Origin: Qingrenia yutianensis
GTDB lineage: Bacteria; Bacillota; Clostridia; UMGS1810
Assembly (NCBI RefSeq): GCF_014385105.1
Contig: NZ_JACRTE010000026.1
Span: 1-15,197 of the forward strand
Reading direction: 5' to 3'
DNA length: 15,197 nt
The position numbers and the translations under genes were made by a program. The notes under the pieces are model-generated. The model was not told the DNA's origin. It saw nothing but the letters and a program-made list of their open reading frames with translations, and searched no databases. This document shows, one piece after another, positions 7,649-15,178 of this stretch (positions are counted from its first letter, which is position 1; each line of letters opens with the position of its first letter).

Positions 7649-9534
7649 ACAGACAGGAAAATCAAAAGACAATATATATCCTTCTCGGAATACTCTCGGT
7701 ATTCGTTATATGGCTTGCCTTAATGGTTGCCGGGTGCTATGATGAGGGCATAAAGTTGTTTGAATTGCTTGACCGTTTGACCGTCGCTATGAATAACCCT
7801 ACACATATCACATTGAATGAGTATAGCTTAAAAGCCGTACTCATTTTCTTGTTTTTGTACGCAATGGGTATCGGCGTATATTTTTCGTCAAGAGAAAACC
7901 GCCGACCGGGCGAGGAACACGGCTCGGCTCGCTGGGGCAATGTCAAAAGCGTTGTCAAGCGGTATATGGATAAGGACAGCTATAAAAACATCATTCTATC
8001 TCAAAATATGCGGCTTGGCTTAAACGCAAAAAAGCACAGACGAAACCTCAATGTGCTTGTGGTCGGCGGCAGCGGCGCCGGAAAAACCCGGTTTTACGCA
8101 AAACCGAATTTAATGCAGTGCAACACTTCTTTCATAGTCGCAGACCCGAAGGGCGAAATGCTCCGAAGCATTGCACCGTTACTCATCGAAAACGGCTATG
8201 ATATTAAGGTGTTTAACCTAATCGAGCCGGAAAACTCGGACGGATATAATCCGTTTGTGTATATCCGTAAAGACGAAGATGTTATAAAGCTGATTTCAAA
8301 CCTTATTCAGAATACAACACCGAAAAACGCATCGCAGAATGACCCGTTTTGGGAAAAATCCGAAATTGCTCTTGATTCTGCTTTAATGCTCTATCTTCTG
8401 CACGAAGCTCCGCCCGAAGAACAGACCTTTGAAATGCTGATGTTCTTAATCGAAAACGCCGCAACCGTTGAAGATGAGGATGAAAGCGGCTACCAAAGCC
8501 CGGTGGATATTCTTTTTCAAGGCTTGGAGGATGAAAAGCCGGAGCATATTGCAGTACGGCAATATAAAATTTTCAAACAGGCAAGCGGCAAAACAGCGAA
8601 GTCGATCCTTATTTCAGCGGCGGTGCGGCTTGCGGCATTTAATTTACCAGAGATAGCGAAAATGACTTCATACGATAATCTTGATATAGGCACTCTCGGT
8701 GAACGCAAGCGAGCCATATTTTGCGTTATTCCCGACAATGACAATTCCTTTAATTATCTTGTCGGAATGTTATATACACAAGCATTTCAAGCGTTGTATT
8801 TCAATGCGGACAATAATCACGGCGGCGAGCTGCCTATCCCCGTGCATATCGTGATGGACGAGTTTGCAAATGTCGCTCTGCCCGATAACTTTGAACGCAT
8901 ACTTGCAACAATGCGGTCACGGCGTATTTCGGTATCAATTATTATTCAGAATATGGCACAGTTAAAAGCACTTTTTAAGGATAGCTGGGAAAACATCACG
9001 GGTAACTGTGATACGCTGCTTTATCTCGGCGGCAACGAGCAGTCAACACACGAGTATATTTCAAAAATGCTCGGAAAAGAAACCATTGACACACGCACAA
9101 GAGGTATTACAAAAGGTCAGCACGGCAGCAGTAACACCAATTACCAAAACGCCGGGCGTGAGCTTTTAACGCTCGATGAGGTGCGTCTGCTTGACAACAG
9201 CAACTCCCTTATTTTTATTCGTGGAGAGCGACCGTTAATTGATAAAAAATTCGATATACTGTCGCACCCGAATATTGCAAAAACTGCAGACGGAAAAGCT
9301 GTGCCGTACAAGCACAGCAAGTCGGAAAAATATTTACGAAATGATTTATCCTTTACCATAAACGAGGATTTATCAAATATCAAGCTATTGGAGGTTGACG
9401 GGGACAATGTGAAAACATTTTATTTTGCAAACCCACAAACAAAACAAAATGAAATTTTGGAGGTAACAGACAATGAAAAATCAGAAAACAATTCAGAAAA
9501 TTGCAAAAACACAGAAAATTCTCCGCAAGGCTAA
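7645..9534 (+). CDS. virD4: VirD4/TraG-type conjugative coupling ATPase
   Basis: A 629-residue type IV coupling protein. Two N-terminal membrane helices (about residues 9-30 and 63-80) precede a cytoplasmic ATPase. Walker A is GGSGAGKT at 141-148, a VADPKGE block lies at 165-171 and Walker B is MDEF around 404-407. Length and motif order match the VirD4/TraG/PcfC family, whose hexamer links the relaxase-DNA complex to the secretion channel at the inner face of the membrane. The start is GTG at 7645, with AAGGG 7 bases upstream and no alternative in-frame start before the preceding terminator. The C-terminal tail (after about residue 600) is hydrophilic and Asn/Glu-rich; its last 62 bases overlap the Maff2 gene in another frame. 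No clear promoter was seen between the terminator and the start. Confidence 0.95.
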   Translation: MNRQENQKTIYILLGILSVFVIWLALMVAGCYDEGIKLFELLDRLTVAMNNPTHITLNEYSLKAVLIFLFLYAMGIGVYFSSRENRRPGEEHGSARWGNVKSVVKRYMDKDSYKNIILSQNMRLGLNAKKHRRNLNVLVVGGSGAGKTRFYAKPNLMQCNTSFIVADPKGEMLRSIAPLLIENGYDIKVFNLIEPENSDGYNPFVYIRKDEDVIKLISNLIQNTTPKNASQNDPFWEKSEIALDSALMLYLLHEAPPEEQTFEMLMFLIENAATVEDEDESGYQSPVDILFQGLEDEKPEHIAVRQYKIFKQASGKTAKSILISAAVRLAAFNLPEIAKMTSYDNLDIGTLGERKRAIFCVIPDNDNSFNYLVGMLYTQAFQALYFNADNNHGGELPIPVHIVMDEFANVALPDNFERILATMRSRRISVSIIIQNMAQLKALFKDSWENITGNCDTLLYLGGNEQSTHEYISKMLGKETIDTRTRGITKGQHGSSNTNYQNAGRELLTLDEVRLLDNSNSLIFIRGERPLIDKKFDILSHPNIAKTADGKAVPYKHSKSEKYLRNDLSFTINEDLSNIKLLEVDGDNVKTFYFANPQTKQNEILEVTDNEKSENNSENCKNTENSPQG

Positions 9535-9802
9535 ACTTGTACTTACGGTACTTGCAGTTATGATGACCGCACTCACGGGAACGGTTTTTGCCGCTGACCC
9601 GCTCGGAACGATAAACAGCCTTTCAGATTTTATCTTCTCGGCAATTAAGGCTATCGGACTAATCCTGCTCGGCTTCGGTGTTGTGCAGATAGGTCTGTCG
9701 CTTAAATCTCACGACGCATCGCAGAGAGCAAACGGATTTCTGACATTCTTCGGCGGCGTCATCATTGCATTTGCGAAGGATATTTTGGATATGATAATGT
9801 AA
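9473..9802 (+). CDS. Maff2-family small membrane protein of the transfer module
   Basis: A 109-residue protein with a basic N-terminus, a hydrophobic signal-like segment ending at TVFAADP (residues 36-42), and two further hydrophobic helices (about 50-72 and 89-105). The link GLSLKSHDASQRANGF between them is characteristic of the Maff2 family, which sits between virD4 and virB6 in Tn1549-like elements. Size and topology resemble VirB2/TrbC pilins, so a pilin-like or channel role is plausible but is inference. ATG at 9473 has GGAGG (9459-9463) 9 bases upstream. The gene starts inside the 3' end of virD4 (62-base overlap, different frame), which suggests coupled translation. Confidence 0.88.
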   Translation: MKNQKTIQKIAKTQKILRKAKLVLTVLAVMMTALTGTVFAADPLGTINSLSDFIFSAIKAIGLILLGFGVVQIGLSLKSHDASQRANGFLTFFGGVIIAFAKDILDMIM

Positions 9803-9815
9803 CCACAGATATTAA

Positions 9816-9840
9816 GCCGCCGTCTTTTGCAGACGGCGGT
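9816..9840 (+). other. Intercistronic GC hairpin without U-tract (maff2-virB6)
   Basis: CCGCCGTC (9817-9824) pairs with GACGGCGG (9832-9839), extendable by a U-A pair inside and a G-U pair outside, with loop UUUGC. TGTATGCG follows, so no U-tract is present and simple termination is unlikely. It lies between two genes of one apparent operon, so RNA processing, 3'-end protection or partial attenuation are possible roles. Confidence 0.65.
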
Positions 9841-9871
9841 GTATGCGTAAAGAAACGGAGGTGAATTACCT

Positions 9872-10711
9872 TTGAGCGATAATTGGATTGTAGCCAACCT
9901 TGAAAATGCGTTTTCCACTTGGAACGATAAAATGACGGAAATATGGTCGCTGATTACAACCTCGCCGCAAAACTTCAAAGGCGGTGCAATTTGGAATGTC
10001 ATATCCGGCATAAACGGAGGACTTCAAGCCATAGGACTTGGCTTGCTGGTCCTCTTTTTTGCTATGAGCATATTCAAAAGCACAGCATCATTCCGTGACT
10101 TTCAGCGACCGGAATATGCCTTAAAGCATTTTATTCGCTTTTGTGCGGCAAAGGTGGCAATTACATACGCAATGGACTTAATGACGGCGATTTATTCTAT
10201 CTGCGGAGGAATTGTAGAACAAATCGCAGGCTCTCTCGGCGGTATCGGCGGAGCGTCCGTTACGCTTCCGGCGGCTATTGAGCAAGCCGTGGAAGATACG
10301 GGTTTTTGGGCGAGTATTCCCTTGTGGCTTGTAACGATTTTAGGAAGTCTGTTTATTACGGTGCTATCATTTATAATGATTATGACTGTGTACGGCAGAT
10401 TTTTTAAGCTCTTTATTTACACCGCAATAGCTCCCGTGCCGCTTGCGTCCTTTGCCGGAGAAACAACTTCATTTATGGGAAAATCATTTGTAAAATCATA
10501 TGTCGGTGTTTGTATGGAGGGTGCGGTTATTGTGCTTTCGTGCATTATATTCTCCGCATTTGCGTCGCACAGTACGCCGACGATAGATACAAGCATTACA
10601 ACCGTCACTATGATATGGAAATATATCGGCGAGGTGATTTTTAATATGCTCGTTTTGGTAGGTCTTATCAAAGGAGCAGACAGAATTGTTAAAGAATTAT
10701 TCGGAACATAA
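9872..10711 (+). CDS. VirB6/TrbL-like polytopic membrane protein
   Basis: A 279-residue integral membrane protein. Hydrophobic segments lie at about residues 48-68, 92-118, 148-188 (probably two helices), 210-232 and 250-266. Gly-rich loops and a conserved-looking GRFFKL...APVPLASF block fall in the central part. The position after virD4 and maff2 and before prgI/virB4 is that of the VirB6/TrbL-like channel component in Tn1549-like elements. The start is TTG at 9872: GGAGGTG (9857-9863) lies 8 bases upstream, and the GTG within that site closes after four codons. The gene stops 13 bases before the next start. Family membership is inferred from topology and gene order; sequence similarity to classical VirB6 is not obvious. 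Confidence 0.82.
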   Translation: MSDNWIVANLENAFSTWNDKMTEIWSLITTSPQNFKGGAIWNVISGINGGLQAIGLGLLVLFFAMSIFKSTASFRDFQRPEYALKHFIRFCAAKVAITYAMDLMTAIYSICGGIVEQIAGSLGGIGGASVTLPAAIEQAVEDTGFWASIPLWLVTILGSLFITVLSFIMIMTVYGRFFKLFIYTAIAPVPLASFAGETTSFMGKSFVKSYVGVCMEGAVIVLSCIIFSAFASHSTPTIDTSITTVTMIWKYIGEVIFNMLVLVGLIKGADRIVKELFGT

Positions 10712-10724
10712 GGAGGACACGATT

Positions 10725-11315
10725 ATGAGTTACAAAAACAACGCTATCAGCAGTGATGACCCGAAGGCTATTGAAAAGCTGACGGAAAAACTGCAAAAAT
10801 GCGAGGAATTGCAAACGCTGATGAAAAAAGCTAATGCACACTACAAAAAGTACGGAACGGTAAAAGGTTGTGAAGGCATATCTGACGAAAAGGCTGAAAA
10901 TTTGGATATGTCAGCTCGCTCCGTTCATTATCATTGGGAAAAGCAGCCTTTTCCCTCATATCACATCACAAACAACGGTGCGGAAATACGCCGTATCAAA
11001 AAGCGTATTGAAAACCTTGAGGCTAACAAAAATACGGAGTTTGTCGGCTGGAAATTTAACGGCGGCGAAGCGGTCATAAATGAGGATAAAAACCGTTTGC
11101 AGCTTCTGTTTGATGAAAAACCGAGCAAAGAACAAAGAGAAACGCTCAAAGCAAACGGCTTTCGGTGGGCGCCGAGTGATGCCGCTTGGCAAAGACAGCT
11201 TAATCCCAACGCTTTCTATGCGGCAAATCGGATAGATTTCATTAAACCCGAAAACGGTGAAAGACCTACCGACTTGCAGCCAAAAGAACCGAAAAAGAGC
11301 GAGCCGGAAAGATGA
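10725..11315 (+). CDS. DUF3560-like accessory protein of the conjugative element
   Basis: A 196-residue soluble protein. The N-terminal two thirds are charged and helical, with likely coiled-coil stretches at about 15-45 and 85-105. The C-terminal part (about 115-170) reads GGEAVIN...NRLQLLFDEKPSKEQR, then FRWAPSDAAWQRQL. It closely resembles the C-terminal module of DUF3560-type proteins found on phages and mobile elements, where it is sometimes joined to other domains. Biochemical function is unknown. ATG at 10725 is chosen because AAGGAGG (10710-10716) fits it; an upstream in-frame TTG at 10686 would overlap virB6 and lacks a site. It lies in the run of transfer genes between virB6 and prgI, so it is probably cotranscribed and may be a transfer accessory or DNA-binding factor. 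Confidence 0.7.
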   Translation: MSYKNNAISSDDPKAIEKLTEKLQKCEELQTLMKKANAHYKKYGTVKGCEGISDEKAENLDMSARSVHYHWEKQPFPSYHITNNGAEIRRIKKRIENLEANKNTEFVGWKFNGGEAVINEDKNRLQLLFDEKPSKEQRETLKANGFRWAPSDAAWQRQLNPNAFYAANRIDFIKPENGERPTDLQPKEPKKSEPER

Positions 11316-11329
11316 GGAGGTAATCAATT

Positions 11330-11752
11330 TTGGAGATAAGAATCAATAAGGAAATTAAGGACTATCACGAAAGCCTGTTTTTCGGACTTTCCACACGGCA
11401 GTTTATCTGTTCGGTAGCGGCGGTCGGAGCCGCTGTCGGGATATATTTCGGACTTAAAAACTATATCGACAAAGAAACGGTATCTTGGCTTTGTATTGTG
11501 GCGGCTTCACCTATTGCCATTGCCGGCTTTTTCAAATACAACGGTATGAACTTTGAAGAATTTGTCGGAGCGTGGTTTAGGTCTGAATTTCTCGCTGCCG
11601 GAGTGCGAAAATTTGAAAGCACGAATTATCTTTATGAAATGATAAAGGAGGAACTCACAAATGGCAATGCTAAATCTGTTCGGAAGAAAAAACCGAATAA
11701 AAAAGCAAAAAAGAAAAATTGCAAGGACGGTTCAGCAGTCGATACCCATTGA
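11330..11752 (+). CDS. prgI: PrgI-family (VirB3-like) transfer membrane protein
   Basis: A 140-residue protein opening with MEIRINKEIKDYHESLFFGL, followed by two close membrane helices (about residues 26-45 and 51-68) and a soluble part containing GMNFEEFVGAWFRSE. This is the pattern of PrgI-family proteins, small membrane partners of the VirB4 ATPase equivalent to VirB3. The Lys-rich C-terminal tail (about 115-135) lies in the 92-base overlap with virB4. The start is TTG at 11330, with GAGGAGG (11314-11320) 9 bases upstream; no better ATG exists at the N-terminus. The gene is immediately followed by virB4, as in related elements. Confidence 0.88.
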   Translation: MEIRINKEIKDYHESLFFGLSTRQFICSVAAVGAAVGIYFGLKNYIDKETVSWLCIVAASPIAIAGFFKYNGMNFEEFVGAWFRSEFLAAGVRKFESTNYLYEMIKEELTNGNAKSVRKKKPNKKAKKKNCKDGSAVDTH

Positions 11753-14006
11753 TGCGATATACAAAGACGGTATTTTTCGGACGGGACGGCTGTTTTCAAA
11801 GTCGTGGAAATTCTCGGACATAAACTATGCCGTAGCTTCAGACGATGACCAGCTGCAAATGTTCCTTGCCCACTCTGCAATTCTTAACGGACTTCCGACA
11901 GACGCTATGGCTGAAATCACGATATATAACCGCCAGCTTCACAATAAGGTGTTTGAGCAAATCACAACACCGTCCGATAATCCGAATTACAGAAAATACA
12001 CACAGGAACTCAATGGCATACTCTGTGATAAAATGTCGGAGAGCAACAATATTGTACACGAGAAATATATCACGGTTGCAACCGAAAAGAAAAACATTGA
12101 GGAGGCTCGGACATTCTTTACTCGTGTGGGAAACGATTTAACAGCCGATTATGCGAAAATATCGTCAAAAATAGCGGAGCTTGGATATAAAGACAGGCTT
12201 CGCATTTTTAATGACTTCTTCAAAACGGGCGAAAATGAAGAATTTGATTTTGACATTAAAAAAGCTATGGCAAAGGGTGCCGACTTCAAAGATTACATTG
12301 CTCCCGACAGCTTGGAGTTTAAGAAAGACTATATAAAAATCGGCGATAAATACGCAAGAACGGTTTTCTTAAAGGAATATCCCTCTTTCCTAAAAGACAG
12401 TATGATTTCGGAATTAACCGACTTTTCAAGAAGTATGATGTTATCCATTACCATTCAGCCGATACCGACCGATGAGGCGGTTAAAATCGTTCAGAAAAAA
12501 CTCCTTGCCATTGAAACGGATATTACAAAATGGCAGCAGAAACAGAACGAAAACAATAATTTTTCCGCCAATATTCCGTATGAAATGGAGCAAATGCGAA
12601 AGGAAATCAAGGAATTTTTAGACGACCTCACCACCCGTGACCAAAGAATGATGTTTGTAACGGTTACGCTATTGCATATTGCCGACAGCTTGGAGCAGCT
12701 CGATAACGATACCGAAACGCTGATGTCGATAGGCAGAAAACACCTCTGCAATTTTGCAACGCTGAAATATCAGCAGGAGGACGGTATGCAGACGGTCTTA
12801 CCTTTCGGAATTCTGAATATAAAGGCAATGCGGACACTCACGACCGAAAGTACGGCGGTATTATCTCCGTATAAGACACAGGAGATTATAGACAAAGGCG
12901 GTTTGTATTACGGCATAAATGCAATATCACACAATTTACTTATGTGTAATCGCAAGCTGTTACTCAACGGAAACGGCTTTATTCTCGGTGTGTCGGGTTC
13001 GGGAAAATCATTTGCGGCAAAAATGGAAATTCTGATGTCGGCTCTGTTTTCAAATGACGATATTATCGTCATAGATGTTGAGCGTGAGTATGGCTCGCTT
13101 ATACGAAATCTCGGCGGTGAAGTTATCACGCTTTCAGCTTCATCGAAAAACCATATCAATGCACTTGAAATAAATAACGATATTGATATGGACGAAAACC
13201 CCGTGTCGATAAAATCGGAATTTTTAATATCTCTGTTCGACCAATTATTAAAAAGCAATGATTCAAGGCTCGGCGGCGGTGTCGGTGCAAAGGATAAGTC
13301 TATCATTGACCGCTGTGCAATTAAGGTTTACGGTGAATATTTAAGCGGCAAATCGGAATATATGCCGACTTTGGTGGATTTTAGAAATGAGCTTTTAAGA
13401 CAGCCGGAGGACGAAGCACAAGACCTCGCACTATCACTTGAAATATTTACAACAGGCTCACTTGACGCATTTGCACATCAGAGTGATGTTAATACAAATA
13501 ACCGTATTGTTGCGTATGATATTTTGGAGCTTGGCGAGCAGATGAAGTCTATCGGACTTTTGATTATGCTTGATAATATTTTTAACAGAGTTATGGCAAA
13601 CAGGCGGCGTGGCAAATACACCCGTGTTTATGTCGATGAAGCACACTTGTATTTCAAAAATCCGTACAGTGCAGATTTTCTTTTGAAGTGCTGGAAACGG
13701 TTTAGAAAGTACGGTGGACTTTTGACAGGTATCACGCAGAACATTTCCGACTGCCTGTTAAATGAAACGGCGAGAGGTATGCTTTCAAACAGCGAATTTC
13801 TGCTGCTCTTAAATCAAGCACCGTCAGACAGAAAAGACTTGTCGGAGCTGCTTTCTATATCTGATACGCAGATGAGCTATATCACCAATGCCGGAGCAGG
13901 ACGGGGACTTATAAAGGTCGGCGGTTCCATTGTGCCGTTTATCAATGAGTTTCCGACAGACACGGAACTCTATAAACTGATGAGCACGAAGCCCGGCGAG
14001 GGTTAA
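11661..14006 (+). CDS. virB4: VirB4-type conjugation ATPase
   Basis: A 781-residue ATPase that energises assembly of the type IV secretion channel. A basic N-terminus (residues 8-22) leads into a TraC/VirB4-like N-terminal domain. The C-terminal RecA-like domain carries Walker A GVSGSGKS at 443-450, IVIDVEREYG near 470 and Walker B VYVDEAHLYF around 652-661. Downstream come GLLTGITQNISD and SEFLLLLNQ, typical of VirB4 C-terminal motifs. Length is normal for the family and no frameshift is seen. ATG at 11661 has AAGGAGG (11645-11651) 9 bases upstream, inside prgI. The 92-base overlap with prgI suggests coupled synthesis of the two interacting proteins. A hairpin without a U-tract lies 20 bases after the stop. 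Confidence 0.95.
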   Translation: MAMLNLFGRKNRIKKQKRKIARTVQQSIPIDAIYKDGIFRTGRLFSKSWKFSDINYAVASDDDQLQMFLAHSAILNGLPTDAMAEITIYNRQLHNKVFEQITTPSDNPNYRKYTQELNGILCDKMSESNNIVHEKYITVATEKKNIEEARTFFTRVGNDLTADYAKISSKIAELGYKDRLRIFNDFFKTGENEEFDFDIKKAMAKGADFKDYIAPDSLEFKKDYIKIGDKYARTVFLKEYPSFLKDSMISELTDFSRSMMLSITIQPIPTDEAVKIVQKKLLAIETDITKWQQKQNENNNFSANIPYEMEQMRKEIKEFLDDLTTRDQRMMFVTVTLLHIADSLEQLDNDTETLMSIGRKHLCNFATLKYQQEDGMQTVLPFGILNIKAMRTLTTESTAVLSPYKTQEIIDKGGLYYGINAISHNLLMCNRKLLLNGNGFILGVSGSGKSFAAKMEILMSALFSNDDIIVIDVEREYGSLIRNLGGEVITLSASSKNHINALEINNDIDMDENPVSIKSEFLISLFDQLLKSNDSRLGGGVGAKDKSIIDRCAIKVYGEYLSGKSEYMPTLVDFRNELLRQPEDEAQDLALSLEIFTTGSLDAFAHQSDVNTNNRIVAYDILELGEQMKSIGLLIMLDNIFNRVMANRRRGKYTRVYVDEAHLYFKNPYSADFLLKCWKRFRKYGGLLTGITQNISDCLLNETARGMLSNSEFLLLLNQAPSDRKDLSELLSISDTQMSYITNAGAGRGLIKVGGSIVPFINEFPTDTELYKLMSTKPGEG

Positions 14007-14026
14007 TAAAAATCATTAAATTAAAT

Positions 14027-14057
14027 ACGGCGGATTTTCTAAACGGAGATCCGCCGT
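14027..14057 (+). other. Intercistronic GC hairpin without U-tract (virB4-GGDEF)
   Basis: ACGGCGGAT (14027-14035) pairs with ATCCGCCGT (14049-14057), with further weak pairs inside. The + strand after it reads TATCATT, so there is no good U-tract. On the opposite strand the flank is T-rich (ATTTAATTTAA), so it would terminate better for leftward transcription. It lies 20 bases after virB4 and just before the ribosome binding site of the GGDEF gene. Confidence 0.6.
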
Positions 14058-14075
14058 TATCATTAGGAGGACGCT

Positions 14076-14561
14076 ATGAAAAACAAAATGACAGAAAAAT
14101 TATTTGAGCTTGCCTATACCGACAGTATGACAGAAGTGCAAAATCGCAACGCTTATGAGGAACGCTTAAAAAAGCTCCGAAAGCCTAACGCAAACATTTC
14201 TCGCATTACGGTTGTTGTTGTCGATGTAAACGGCTTGAAAGAGATAAACGACAGCTACGGGCATTTCAGCGGTGATGATGCGATAAAAACCGTTGCAAAG
14301 GCACTGAAAGATACTATCGGATTAAAGGCTGATATTTACCGTATCGGCGGTGATGAATTTGTCTGCATATCCGAAAGTAATGTGCTACCGTATATATCGC
14401 AGTTCAAAGACACGATATATTTTATCAATAATGAAAGGCTGTATAACCTGTCTGTTTCAATAGGCTATTCAAGATTCCACGAAAAATACAGTAAAGGTAT
14501 TGACGATATAATCTGCCGTGCCGATGAGAAAATGTATAAGGATAAAAAGAGTAAAAAATAA
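14076..14561 (+). CDS. Stand-alone GGDEF protein, putative diguanylate cyclase
   Basis: A 161-residue protein consisting of one GGDEF domain with no membrane segment or sensor domain. It has the N-terminal TDSMTEVQNRNAYEE block (15-29), VVDVNGLKEIND (48-59) with metal-binding Asp50, YGHFSGDD (61-68), an intact GGDEF signature (91-95), VSIGYSRF (127-134) and ADEKMYKDK (149-157). These are the residues expected of an active cyclase making c-di-GMP from two GTP. The position nine to six residues before GGDEF reads GLKA instead of RxxD, so the usual product-inhibition I-site is absent. AGGAGG (14065-14070) supports the ATG. The gene is close behind virB4 and 18 bases ahead of the next gene, so it is probably cotranscribed with transfer genes. 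Regulation by an interacting partner is inference. Confidence 0.93.
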   Translation: MKNKMTEKLFELAYTDSMTEVQNRNAYEERLKKLRKPNANISRITVVVVDVNGLKEINDSYGHFSGDDAIKTVAKALKDTIGLKADIYRIGGDEFVCISESNVLPYISQFKDTIYFINNERLYNLSVSIGYSRFHEKYSKGIDDIICRADEKMYKDKKSKK

Positions 14562-14579
14562 CGCCGGAGGTGATATACT

Positions 14580-15092
14580 TTGAGCGAAAAAGATATAAAG
14601 ACAAAGCCGAAAACAACCACTAAGGCTGTTCAGAACGCTCCGAAAGCCGCAGACCGCTTTGCAAAAGAAGCTATCAAGGATATTAAAACTGTGTCAAAAG
14701 ATGTGATTATCAAAAATACCATAGATAAGCAGCTTGACACACGGCAGTCGGAACAGACGCAGCGAGCCGAAGTTGAAGCAACCGAACAGGTTGAAAACAT
14801 CTACTATTCCGCTATCGATACTGTTTACCAAAAAGGTAAACATTTTGCGGAAAACAAGTTGAAGCAGCACCGTCAGCAAGTAAAAACAAGGCAAAATCAA
14901 AATGCGGATACACTACAAAATAATGATATTTCAGAGGTGCAGAACACACCAAAGCAGCCTGACAATGCTCCGAAAACAAAAGAGAGCATACAAGCGGAGT
15001 ATAAAATATCTGCACCCGAAAATGTTCCAGAGGTGCAAAACTGTGCCATCCCAGTAAAAATAGACACAAAAAAGCTCCAAAAAACGAAATGA
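14580..15092 (+). CDS. Charged 170-residue protein, resembles N-terminal region of large ICE hydrolase proteins
   Basis: A hydrophilic protein rich in Lys, Gln, Thr and Asn with no membrane segment. Residues about 10-110 alternate basic and acidic helices: an AVQNAPKAADRFAKEAIKDIK stretch, EATEQVENIYYSAIDTVYQKG, and AENKLKQHRQQVKTRQ. The remainder (about 115-170) is a Pro/Gln/Lys-rich linker. This resembles the cytoplasmic N-terminal region of the large NlpC/P60, CHAP or M23 peptidoglycan-hydrolase proteins that follow virB4 in Tn1549-like elements. Those continue into a membrane helix and a hydrolase domain, both absent here, so the protein may be truncated or interrupted. It could also be a genuine small protein. 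The TTG start at 14580 has GGAGGTG (14566-14572) 7 bases upstream. The TGA overlaps an ATG (15089) that opens only 23 codons. Confidence 0.6.
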   Translation: MSEKDIKTKPKTTTKAVQNAPKAADRFAKEAIKDIKTVSKDVIIKNTIDKQLDTRQSEQTQRAEVEATEQVENIYYSAIDTVYQKGKHFAENKLKQHRQQVKTRQNQNADTLQNNDISEVQNTPKQPDNAPKTKESIQAEYKISAPENVPEVQNCAIPVKIDTKKLQKTK

Positions 15093-15178
15093 ATCGCAGT
15101 ATTTCGTTAATTTACGCAAACCGACCGCATTTATTCCACGGTTTGCTTGACAATGAGTAGCCGGTATGATGCACCGGC
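15083..15178. other. Cluster of three inverted repeats at the right edge
   Basis: Three perfect inverted repeats follow one another: AACGAAAT/ATTTCGTT (15083-15090, 15101-15108), GCAAACCG/CGGTTTGC (15116-15123, 15139-15146) and GCCGGT/ACCGGC (15160-15165, 15173-15178). None is followed by a U-tract. The first overlaps the stop codon of the preceding gene. The cluster could be a structured RNA or the end of an inserted element such as a group II intron or IS200/IS605-type sequence, but the window stops before this can be decided. No recognised riboswitch motif was found. Confidence 0.5.

Noticed and set aside
12908..13306. 132-codon open frame on the - strand within virB4
   Set aside because: It lies opposite the Walker A region of an intact ATPase and shows no recognisable protein features.
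15147..15170. Promoter-like TTGACA and TATGAT near the right edge
   Set aside because: The two hexamers are only 12 bases apart, far from the usual 16-18, and they lie across an inverted repeat.
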